Source of the DNA: CAZHMB01 sp964533515
Lineage (GTDB): Archaea; Nanobdellota; Nanobdellia; Pacearchaeales; GW2011-AR1
DNA length: 64,000 nucleotides
Assembly: GCA_964533515.1 (NCBI GenBank)
Contig: CAZHMB010000001.1
Span: forward strand, 10,683-74,682
Direction: 5' to 3'
The notes under the pieces are model-generated. The model saw nothing but the letters and a program-made list of their open reading frames with translations. It did no database searches and was not told the origin of the DNA. A program made the translations under genes and the position numbers. Each line of letters starts with the position of its first letter. Position 1 is the first letter of the stretch. Shown piece by piece: positions 1 to 6,377 of the stretch.

Positions 1-2
1 CC

Positions 3-185
3 GGTTTTCTTCTAGGTCTTGGTCTTGGGGCTACTGGAAAACATACGGGCCATTGGGAAATTCCTTGTATTTTGCCTGCTATAAATTTTGTCACAGTTGG
101 TTTTCCTACAAATACGGGGGACCTCGCATACATTTTAGGCGTTGCTACAAATTATTTTCCAGAAATTATCCAGATGTACTCTTAA
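3..185 (+). CDS. C-terminal end of an unidentified protein (cut by window edge)
   Basis: An open frame runs from the window edge to a TAA, giving the last 60 residues of a protein whose start lies outside. It is glycine-rich and hydrophobic at the beginning (GFLLGLGLGATGKH) with a further apolar stretch near its end, so a membrane protein is possible. It stops 5 bp before the convergent leuS stop codon, which is the tight packing seen elsewhere here. I do not recognise the family; the alternative frame over the same bases is cysteine- and aromatic-rich and looks like a shadow. Confidence 0.5.
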   Translation, partial: GFLLGLGLGATGKHTGHWEIPCILPAINFVTVGFPTNTGDLAYILGVATNYFPEIIQMYS

Positions 186-190
186 TTCTT

Positions 191-2671
191 TTACTCCAAA
201 TAAACGCCAACCATGCCGGGCCTTGCTTTTTTTGATTTGTTTTCTGGATCGTGTTTGTCTTTTTGGTTTGTCGCAAAGACATCAACTAACTTTCCTATTG
301 TCTTACTAATCTTTTTCGCGTTTATCTTTTCAATTTCGGAAGGGATCGCATAAAGATAAATCTTCTCTTTGTCCGCAAACTTTTCAACGATCGGTTTTAT
401 CTGGTTTATTATTTTTTCAGTTAGATCTTCTTTCGAAGCCGACTTCTTTTTTATTTTTGACTTGCCGGCTTCTGGCCATTTTGATTTTGAGATAAAATTT
501 TTTCCTGTTTTATTGTTCCCAATCTTTTCCCAAAGCTCTTCAGCAATATGTGGGCAGAACGGGGAAAGAAGTTTCAAAGAGGATTCTAAAGTTTTCTTTG
601 AAACTTGTTTTTGCTCGGCAATTAAATCAAATAATTCTCTTAGTTGGATTGTTGCTCTACGATATTCATAGATTCCCTCTATATCTTGAGTGATATCTTT
701 AATTGATTGGTTAATCTTTACTATCATCTCCTCGCTGTCTTTTCCGATTTTTATCTTTTGAATGGTTTCAATAACTTTTTTTAAAAATTTTAGGCTACCC
801 TGAATACCTGATTCAGACCAATCCCTTGGTTTATCTGGTGAAGCTAAAGAAAGAAGGAAGAATCTTGCAGTGTCCATCCCGTAACTTTCAGAGACAGTAT
901 CTGGATTTATTACATTTCCTTTTGATTTTGACATCTTTTCTCCGTCAGGACCATGTAACATTCCCTGATTGAATAAAGACAAGAAGGGTTCATCAAAATT
1001 AAGAAAACCCAGGTCTCTCAAAACTTTCGTGAAGAATCGTGCATAAATCAAATGCAAGCAAGCATGTTCTGCCCCACCAATGTATTGGTCTACTGGTAGC
1101 CATTCTTTTATCTTTTTCTTATCAAAAGGTTCTTTATTATTTTTATTGTCGGGATATCTCAAGAAATACCAAGAAGAATCAAAGAAAGTGTCCATTGTTT
1201 CTGTTTCTCTTTTTGCGTTCCCTTTACATTTTGGACATTTCGCATTTATCCATTCTTTGTTTGTTTCTAATGGATTTCCTTTACCGAATTTGACTTTCTC
1301 TGGAAGTTTAACAGGTAAATCTTTTTCAGGGACAGGAACGGCGCCACATTTTTCACAATTAATTATCGGTATTGGAGTTCCCCAATATCTCTGTCGAGAG
1401 AATCCCCAATCTCTTAATTTATAATTAATTACTTTTCTCGCCAGCTCTTTTCTTTCAAGATCTTTAGTGATTATATCTTTTGCAAGTTCATTGTCACATG
1501 TCAGCTTTCCAGAATTAACCATCTGGCCTTCTCCAGTATAAGCCCTCGTTAAAGTTTCTCCTTTTAAATTTGTATGAATCTCCGGATCTGGATTAATAAC
1601 AATCTTAATAGGAATTCCATATTTCTTAGCAAATTCGAAATCTCTTTGGTCATGTGCTGGAACTGCCATAACCATCCCGCTTCCATAATCAGCGACGACA
1701 AAGTTTCCTGCATAAACAGGGACTTTTTCATTTGTCGCAGGATTAATCGCATAACTCCCTGTGAAAACTCCTTCTTTTTCTAAAGTCTCTAATTCTTTTT
1801 CTGAGACAGAACCTATTTTCTTGAGAAATTTTTCAACTTTCTTTTTCTGTTCTTTTGTAACGAGAGTCATTAACTCCGGATGCTGTGCAGCAACTACCAT
1901 AAATGTTACTCCAAAAATTGTATCTGGCCTTGTTGTGAATATCGGCCAGGTTTTTCCATTAATCTCAAAGTCAATTTCAGTTCCGTGAGATTTTCCTATC
2001 CAATTTTTTTGCATTGACTTTATCTTTTCTGGCCAATTTAAATCTTTCAAGCCAGACAATAATTCATCTGCATATTTTGTTGTTTTCAAATACCATTCAT
2101 CAAGATGCTTTATCTCAATCTTGCTTTCACACCTTTCACAAATCCCTCCCTGAGACTGTTCGTTTGATATAACCGTTTTACAAGAAGGACACCAATTCAC
2201 AGCTGCCTTTTTTCTATAAACTAATCCTGCTTCTAAAAACTTCAAGAAGAAATATTGATTCCATTTATAATATTCTGGGGCCATAGTAGAAATTGTCTTT
2301 GACCAATCATAACTTACTCCTAATTCCTTCATTTGTCGAATATAATTCTTTATCGCTTTTTCTATGAACGGCCTTGGGTGTTCGCCTGCTTTTATTGCTG
2401 CATTTTCTGCTGGTAGACCAAGAGCGTCAAAGCCCATCGGATATAAAACATTAAAATCATTCATTCTTTTGAATCTTGCAAAGACATCTCCAATAGAATA
2501 ATTAAGAGCATGGCCCATATGCAAACCTGCAGAAGAGGGATAGGGGAACATTTCAAGAACATAATACTTCTTCTTTTTTGAATTTTCAGAAACTTCAAAA
2601 GCCTTCTCTTTCTCCCAAGCCTTTTGCCACTTCTTTTCAATCTTGCTGAAATTTATTTCTTTTTCTTCCAT
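191..2671 (-). CDS. leuS: Leucyl-tRNA synthetase, bacterial-type
   Basis: Charges tRNA-Leu with leucine in the cytoplasm. The 826-residue class I enzyme has the HIGH motif as HMGH (51-54) inside MFPYPSSAGLHMGH, Zn-type Cys pairs (CPSC, CERC), the editing-domain threonine motif TTRPDTIFGV, and KMSKS at about 579-583. The stretch MGFDALGLPAENAAIKAGEHP and the length are typical of bacterial LeuRS; archaeal/eukaryotic enzymes have a longer, differently arranged protein. Acquisition from bacteria is inferred and would be shared by an ancestor or recent. The start at MEEKEINF is the only reasonable one. The gene is transcribed alone and converges with the partial gene at the window edge. Confidence 0.95.
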   Translation of the reverse strand: MEEKEINFSKIEKKWQKAWEKEKAFEVSENSKKKKYYVLEMFPYPSSAGLHMGHALNYSIGDVFARFKRMNDFNVLYPMGFDALGLPAENAAIKAGEHPRPFIEKAIKNYIRQMKELGVSYDWSKTISTMAPEYYKWNQYFFLKFLEAGLVYRKKAAVNWCPSCKTVISNEQSQGGICERCESKIEIKHLDEWYLKTTKYADELLSGLKDLNWPEKIKSMQKNWIGKSHGTEIDFEINGKTWPIFTTRPDTIFGVTFMVVAAQHPELMTLVTKEQKKKVEKFLKKIGSVSEKELETLEKEGVFTGSYAINPATNEKVPVYAGNFVVADYGSGMVMAVPAHDQRDFEFAKKYGIPIKIVINPDPEIHTNLKGETLTRAYTGEGQMVNSGKLTCDNELAKDIITKDLERKELARKVINYKLRDWGFSRQRYWGTPIPIINCEKCGAVPVPEKDLPVKLPEKVKFGKGNPLETNKEWINAKCPKCKGNAKRETETMDTFFDSSWYFLRYPDNKNNKEPFDKKKIKEWLPVDQYIGGAEHACLHLIYARFFTKVLRDLGFLNFDEPFLSLFNQGMLHGPDGEKMSKSKGNVINPDTVSESYGMDTARFFLLSLASPDKPRDWSESGIQGSLKFLKKVIETIQKIKIGKDSEEMIVKINQSIKDITQDIEGIYEYRRATIQLRELFDLIAEQKQVSKKTLESSLKLLSPFCPHIAEELWEKIGNNKTGKNFISKSKWPEAGKSKIKKKSASKEDLTEKIINQIKPIVEKFADKEKIYLYAIPSEIEKINAKKISKTIGKLVDVFATNQKDKHDPENKSKKARPGMVGVYLE

Positions 2672-2701
2672 GTTCTTTTATGAATAAGCTAGTTTTTAAA
2701 A

Positions 2702-2980
2702 TTAATCACAAACAAATTTCCTAAATGCCTCCCTTGTTTCTTCAGTTTTTTCTTTTGTGGTGAGAAAACAGGGATCGAAGTCTAAAACTTCTATGTCGAA
2801 TTCTTCGCCGATAGGGGGCCTGTGTTCTGTTCTAATATATACTGCATTCTTTGCAACGAGGCAATTGGGACCAGCCATAAAGGAGTATTTTTCGCAGGAT
2901 CCATTTCGTCTAAGAGTAGCATAAAAAAATCCGGGATAAAATCTTGATTTTTCAATCTCTGCGGATTCTATAACTTTCAT
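2702..2980 (-). CDS. Hypothetical protein, 92 aa
   Basis: A 92-residue soluble protein lying 30 bp upstream of leuS on the same strand. It has four cysteines (SCEKY, NCLVA, DPCFL, FVCD) that are not arranged as CxxC, and a mixed beta-like pattern. I do not recognise a domain. The ATG follows an AT-rich stretch (TTAAATTT) about 30 nt upstream, consistent with a leaderless promoter. Coding is supported by codon pattern and by fitting exactly between leuS and the next minus-strand unit. Confidence 0.6.
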   Translation of the reverse strand: MKVIESAEIEKSRFYPGFFYATLRRNGSCEKYSFMAGPNCLVAKNAVYIRTEHRPPIGEEFDIEVLDFDPCFLTTKEKTEETREAFRKFVCD

Positions 2981-3063
2981 CGTCTAGACTTATAAAAACC
3001 GCCTGCAAATTTAATTAGGATATATTTTTTGTAAGTCATTTTTCTTGAAAGAAGTTAGAAAAA

Positions 3064-3090
3064 TAACTCTCTATAAAATTAAGAGAGTTA
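3064..3090 (-). terminator. Stem-loop followed by T-run behind the 25-aa ORF
   Basis: Perfect 9-bp inverted repeat (arms 3064-3072 and 3082-3090, 9-nt loop). On the minus strand it is followed by ATTTTTC. The stop codon of the 25-codon ORF sits in its distal part, so it looks like a compact terminator for that transcript. Confidence 0.55.
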
Positions 3091-3148
3091 AGACTAGCAC
3101 GACTAGAATTGTCAAATTCATCTTGTTGAATTTTTGTGCCAGTTTCAT
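3071..3148 (-). CDS. Putative 25-aa hydrophobic peptide
   Basis: A 26-codon ORF: a short basic N-terminus (MKLAQKFNK) followed by one strongly hydrophobic stretch (LTILVVLVLTLLIL) that ends at the TAG. It would be a single-pass membrane peptide. Support is contextual: a TATA-like box at 3171-3180 lies about 29 nt upstream of the ATG, the spacing used by leaderless genes here, and a perfect hairpin plus T-run closes the ORF. No family is recognised. Its size makes chance occurrence possible, so it needs independent support. Confidence 0.45.
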   Translation of the reverse strand: MKLAQKFNKMNLTILVVLVLTLLIL

Positions 3149-3170
3149 ACTGTTAATTCAAGTAAACCCA

Positions 3171-3180
3171 TATTTTTAAA
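3171..3180. promoter_or_regulatory. Shared TATA box for the 25-aa ORF (-) and endA (+)
   Basis: TATTTTTAAA with a palindromic TTTAAA centre at about 3177.5. It is 26-27 nt from the endA ATG (3204) on one side and 29-30 nt from the ATG at 3148 on the other, so one box can serve both leaderless transcripts. Confidence 0.55.
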
Positions 3181-3203
3181 TATTGTTGTTTTGTAGGTTA
3201 TAT

Positions 3204-3734
3204 ATGCTTAAAGGAAAATTCCCGATTAATTTGACTAAAGAGGTTCTTACTAGCAATAGCTCGGAGGCTTTTTCGCTGTATGATAAAAGTTGTTTTGGTG
3301 AACCCTCTAAAGGCAAAGATAAAATTTCTTATGGGTATTCAGAGGCTGTTTATTTAGTGGAGACTAAGAAAGCGGAAGTTTTTTCTGGTAAAAAGAAAAT
3401 TGATGTAAAAGAACTGATGAAGAAACTTTCAAGGGTTGATAAGAAAATTTATATTAAATATCCTGTATATAGCGACTTGAGGGAAAAGGGTTACATTGTT
3501 AAAACGGCTTTGAAGTTTGGTGCGGACTTTAGAGTTTATCCGAAAGGGAAACGTCCGGGGAATGCTCATGCGAAATGGGTTGTTTTTGTTGATCACGAAG
3601 CCGCTAAGACGAACTGGCAAGAATTTTCTGCGAAGAACAGGGTCGCACATAGCACAAAGAAAAAACTTTTATTGGGAATAGTAGATTCGGAGGAGGATGT
3701 TACATATTACGAGGTGGGGTGGGTGAGGCCGTAA
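3204..3734 (+). CDS. endA: tRNA-splicing endonuclease
   Basis: Cleaves the bulge-helix-bulge at exon-intron borders of pre-tRNAs. The 176-residue protein carries the catalytic C-terminal domain: YSDLREKGYIVKTALKFG, then Tyr in ADFRVYPKG, His in GNAHAKWVVF and Lys in RVAHSTKKKLL, the archaeal EndA triad. The C-terminal strand VTYYEVGWVRP fits the dimerisation end. The ATG at 3204 is preferred over an upstream TTG because the TATA box at 3171-3180 then gives a leaderless start. Length matches the homotetrameric (about 180 aa) class. Substrates are present: the tRNA-Gln and tRNA-Glu genes in this window have introns. Confidence 0.93.
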   Translation: MLKGKFPINLTKEVLTSNSSEAFSLYDKSCFGEPSKGKDKISYGYSEAVYLVETKKAEVFSGKKKIDVKELMKKLSRVDKKIYIKYPVYSDLREKGYIVKTALKFGADFRVYPKGKRPGNAHAKWVVFVDHEAAKTNWQEFSAKNRVAHSTKKKLLLGIVDSEEDVTYYEVGWVRP

Positions 3735-3735
3735 A

Positions 3736-3948
3736 ATGTTCGGGAAAATAAAATCCATGAAACCTTGGAAACAAATTTCTTTTGCTATTCTAATTGCTTT
3801 TGCAGTCATATCTTTTTGGAGAGGGATTTGGGGTTTGCTTGACGAATATCTTTTTCCTTCAAGTATGGAATTAAGTTTATGGATATCTGTTTTGATTGGG
3901 TTGGTAATTCTTATTGTTACACATTATACTACTAAAGAATTGATGTGA
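3736..3948 (+). CDS. Small membrane protein, 70 aa
   Basis: Starts one base after the endA stop (TAA-A-ATG), so it is translated with endA. Two predicted transmembrane helices (ISFAILIAFAVISFW and SLWISVLIGLVILIVTHY) separated by a short loop LLDEYLFPSS; the N-terminus is basic. No family recognised; small two-helix proteins of this type recur in archaeal operons. A functional link with tRNA splicing is not implied. Confidence 0.7.
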   Translation: MFGKIKSMKPWKQISFAILIAFAVISFWRGIWGLLDEYLFPSSMELSLWISVLIGLVILIVTHYTTKELM

Positions 3949-4008
3949 GTTAGTTTCATTTTATCTCCACAATCTTTATAACTTTGACATCTCTTGAAAT
4001 TTTGTAAA

Positions 4009-4884
4009 ATGCCTCAACGAGATACATTGCCTACAAAAGAAAAGATTTTGGAAATTCTCAGATTAAAAGGTCCTAGCTTGCCGGTCAGAATAGCGAGGGA
4101 AATAAATACAGATGGTTTATTCGCTTCTGCATTTTTATCCGAATTGATTTCAAATAAGAAAGTTAAAATAAGTAATATGCGGGTTGGAAATTCTCCGCTT
4201 TATTTTTTGCCCGGTCAAGAAGACCAACTTGAAAATTTTTCGGAGCATATTAAAGGAAGAGAAAGAGAGGCATTTGATTTATTGAAAGAGAAAAGTTTTT
4301 TGAAGGATGATGAACAGCACCCCGCAATCCGTGTCGCCCTTAGATCAATTCGTGATTTTGCTATTCCATTTAGAGATAGTGAGGAGAATATCATTTGGAG
4401 ATTTTTTAAAGTTAGTCAAGAAGATTTTGGGAGAGTGGTTGAAGAGAAAAAGTCTGAAAAAGACTTGGGAATTTTTGAGGGCCGGGGAGATATGGAAGAA
4501 GAGATTCCTAAAAAAGTCGAGAAGCCAAAAATTATTGATGGGCCAAAAGTGAAAAAATCCGTTAAGAAAAAAGTCTCAACAAAGAGCGACAAGTTCTTTA
4601 ACATAGTTAAGGAATTTCTCGAGAAAAGAAACATGGGGATAGTTGGTATCGAAGGTATGAGCAAAACAGATTTAATTTTGAAAATAAAGTCTGGTGGGGA
4701 GGAGAAAACCCTTGTGGCATTTAACAAAAAAAGGATTAATGATGCTGATTTGATTAAAGCTTACAAGAAGGCGTCTGAATATAAGAGAAAATTTTTGGTT
4801 CTTAGCAAAGGCGGGGCATTGAAGAAACTCGAGGAACTTATTGAAGCTGCTAAGGGTCTTGAAAGCCTTGAGAAAATAGAATAG
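4009..4884 (+). CDS. Winged-helix protein with possible nuclease-like C-terminal domain
   Basis: 291 residues. The N-terminus (KEKILEILRLKGPSLPVRIAREI) reads as a winged helix-turn-helix, continuing into SNMRVGNSPLYFLPGQE, a typical wing. A Lys/Pro-rich linker follows (about residues 165-195), then a C-terminal alpha/beta domain with KTDLILKI, TLVAFNKKRI and ADLIKAYKKASEYKRKFLVL. That spacing of Asp, a strand-borne Lys and a following helix recalls restriction-endonuclease-like folds, but this is inference only. The ATG at 4009 is preferred to an upstream TTG since a TATA-like box (CTTTATAACT, about 3974-3983) lies about 30 nt before it. DNA binding is likely; the target is unknown. Confidence 0.7.
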   Translation: MPQRDTLPTKEKILEILRLKGPSLPVRIAREINTDGLFASAFLSELISNKKVKISNMRVGNSPLYFLPGQEDQLENFSEHIKGREREAFDLLKEKSFLKDDEQHPAIRVALRSIRDFAIPFRDSEENIIWRFFKVSQEDFGRVVEEKKSEKDLGIFEGRGDMEEEIPKKVEKPKIIDGPKVKKSVKKKVSTKSDKFFNIVKEFLEKRNMGIVGIEGMSKTDLILKIKSGGEEKTLVAFNKKRINDADLIKAYKKASEYKRKFLVLSKGGALKKLEELIEAAKGLESLEKIE

Positions 4885-4918
4885 TAACTTTTAAAAAGCC
4901 TCGGCAAGAGATTAAAAT

Positions 4919-5128
4919 ATGGGAAAGATAAAAACGCGTTTAGTGAAGAGAACTGCAAGAACTCTATTTGGAAAAGACTTTCCGTTTACAGAGGATTTCG
5001 CAGAGAATAAAAAGATTCTTGGAATGGACATGCCAAGTAAGAAAATTAGAAATCAAATTGCAGGATATTTGTCTAGATTGAAAAGGCAAGATAATGCTAG
5101 ACTTAAATCTTTAAGTGTTGAAGAATAA
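4919..5128 (+). CDS. rps17e: 30S ribosomal protein S17e
   Basis: Archaeal/eukaryotic small-subunit protein eS17. The 69 residues show the family pattern: GKIKTRLVKRTARTLFGK, an FTEDFAENKKIL segment and PSKKIRNQIAGYLSRL. Length matches archaeal S17e (about 65-70 aa). It lies 34 bp after the winged-helix gene on the same strand with an AT-rich box (CTTTTAAAAAGC) before it, so it may be transcribed from its own leaderless promoter. Confidence 0.93.
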   Translation: MGKIKTRLVKRTARTLFGKDFPFTEDFAENKKILGMDMPSKKIRNQIAGYLSRLKRQDNARLKSLSVEE

Positions 5129-5131
5129 AAA

Positions 5132-5383
5132 TTATTTTTTCTTGTTTGAGTTTTTCAGAAGTTTATCAATTTTTTTCTCAACCCTTTGCAAATCTCCACG
5201 TATTGTGTAAAGTGCTTTCCTTTTTTTTCTGTTGACTATTAAATTTATCACTTGAAAGACTATCCAGAGGAATATTATTACTCCTGCCGCGCTTAGCCAG
5301 AGGGCTATTCTTCCAAGATTCCCTATTAGCCATAGCGGAACCTCTACTACGTTGCTGGCGTTTATCACCTCACCTACTACCAT
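5132..5383 (-). CDS. Small membrane protein with coiled C-terminal tail, 83 aa
   Basis: Convergent with rps17e, with stops 3 bp apart. A short amphipathic start leads into one long hydrophobic segment (ALWLSAAGVIIFLWIVFQVINLIV), then a basic cytoplasmic tail RGDLQRVEKKIDKLLKN with heptad-like spacing. No family recognised. Confidence 0.6.
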   Translation of the reverse strand: MVVGEVINASNVVEVPLWLIGNLGRIALWLSAAGVIIFLWIVFQVINLIVNRKKRKALYTIRGDLQRVEKKIDKLLKNSNKKK

Positions 5384-5462
5384 GGCTTAGTTAATATAAT
5401 GAGATTTATAAAACTTGGGGAAACCCAAAACTTTTAAACTGTTCAAATCTGTGAAATGTTAT

Positions 5463-5535
5463 GGCTCTGTAGCTCAGTGTTTAGAGCGCTGCTCTCATGA
5501 GGCAGAGGCCGGGAGTTAAAATCTCCCCAGAGCCA
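5463..5535 (+). tRNA. tRNA-Met (CAT)
   Basis: Complete cloverleaf: acceptor GGCTCTG/CAGAGCC, D-stem GCTC/GAGC, anticodon loop CTCATGA, T-stem GGGAG/CTCCC, discriminator A. G1-C72 and the lack of the G-rich anticodon stem argue for the elongator tRNA (or a CAT tRNA-Ile2) rather than the initiator. A CTTTTAAAC box lies about 30 nt upstream. No intron. Confidence 0.9.
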
Positions 5536-5549
5536 TATTTATCTAAATA

Positions 5550-5960
5550 TCATTCTAAATTCTTTTTTATCTTTTCTGTAATTTCTTTCATTTCTTCGTC
5601 AGAAAGTTTTGGAATAGGATTTGTTATCTTTGTGAAACCTTCTTTTGATAGGGGACATACTTTAATGTGAACATGCTCAAATTCTAAACCTTCAACAAGC
5701 AAACCCGTCTTCAGAGGTTTCATTGTTTTGTCCACCGCTTTTGCGATCTTCTTTGAGACAATCATTAAACTCGAATAAATTTTATCGTCCAAATCAAATA
5801 GCCAGGGAGCAAGATGTTGTTTAGGAATAACTAATGTTTGACCCTTTGAAAATGGAAATGCGTCCAGAAACGCTATAGAAAAGTCATCCTCATATATTTT
5901 GTAACATGAAATCTCCCCTTTGACAATTTTGCAAAAAATACAATCTTCTTTTTGTCCCAT
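5550..5960 (-). CDS. HIT-family nucleotide hydrolase/transferase with altered triad
   Basis: 136 residues when started at MGQKEDCIFCKI, the usual HIT N-terminus with a CxxC; a TATTTAAAG box 27 nt upstream supports this start over the longer ORF. Typical elements are KIYEDDFSIAFLDAFPFSKG and QTLVIPKQHL. The active-site signature, normally three alternating histidines, reads FEHVHIKVCP: the first two (including the nucleophile position) are present but the third is Lys. Family members hydrolyse dinucleoside polyphosphates or adenylated compounds. Whether the Lys variant is active is unknown. Confidence 0.85.
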   Translation of the reverse strand: MGQKEDCIFCKIVKGEISCYKIYEDDFSIAFLDAFPFSKGQTLVIPKQHLAPWLFDLDDKIYSSLMIVSKKIAKAVDKTMKPLKTGLLVEGLEFEHVHIKVCPLSKEGFTKITNPIPKLSDEEMKEITEKIKKNLE

Positions 5961-6075
5961 GTCCAAATAACCTCTCTGAACTTTAAATACTTTTTTATAA
6001 AAAAATAAAAAAAGAATCAACGCCTTCTCTTTCAATAAGTCCCTAATAAATAAAAAATAAAAATCTTGCTAAGAC

Positions 6076-6252
6076 TTATCTTCTTTTTTTCTTAGCTTTC
6101 TTCTTAGCTTTCTTCTTAGCTTTCTTCTTAGCTTTCTTCTTAGCTTTCTTCTTAGCTTTCTTTTTCACAGCTTTCTTTTTCACAGCTTTCTTTTTCACAG
6201 CTTTCTTTTTCACAGCTTTCTTCTTAACTGCTTTTTTCTTTTTTGCGGCCAT
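6076..6252 (-). CDS. Lys/Ala-repeat basic protein, 58 aa
   Basis: A 59-codon frame: MAAKKKKAVKKK, about five KKKAV repeats, about six KKKA repeats, and an end KKKRR. It contains only K, A, V, R and the initial M. Such tails occur in histone H1-like, bacterial Hc1/AlgP-like and some archaeal nucleoid proteins, so binding of DNA or RNA by charge is likely (inference). Unlike most genes here it has a leader: a TTTTTAAAC box lies about 45-55 nt upstream and a GAGGTG Shine-Dalgarno at 6261-6266. Repeat number may vary between strains because the coding DNA is a tandem repeat. Confidence 0.7.
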   Translation of the reverse strand: MAAKKKKAVKKKAVKKKAVKKKAVKKKAVKKKAKKKAKKKAKKKAKKKAKKKAKKKRR

Positions 6253-6260
6253 TATAAAAA

Positions 6261-6266
6261 CACCTC
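6261..6266 (-). promoter_or_regulatory. Shine-Dalgarno of the Lys/Ala-repeat gene
   Basis: GAGGTG on the minus strand, 8 nt before the ATG at 6252, complementary to the archaeal 16S 3' end (ATCACCTCC). It contrasts with the leaderless pattern of neighbouring genes and suggests regulated or high-level initiation. Confidence 0.6.
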
Positions 6267-6377
6267 TTTTTAATTAGTTATACTAAGAATTAATTGTTTA
6301 AAAACTCTTCGGTGAAATTGAAATTGAAATTTTTCAAAAATAAAAAGATAACTTTGCCGACGGAAAAATTAAGAATA

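Noticed and set aside
53..235. 60-aa ORF at the left edge
   Set aside because: Out of frame with the better edge-open frame (3-185), Cys/aromatic-rich, and it overlaps the leuS stop.
6090..6230. Short tandem repeats that look like a satellite or CRISPR-like array
   Set aside because: They are coding repeats (KKKA/KKKAV) of the 58-aa basic protein; units are 12-15 nt with no spacers.
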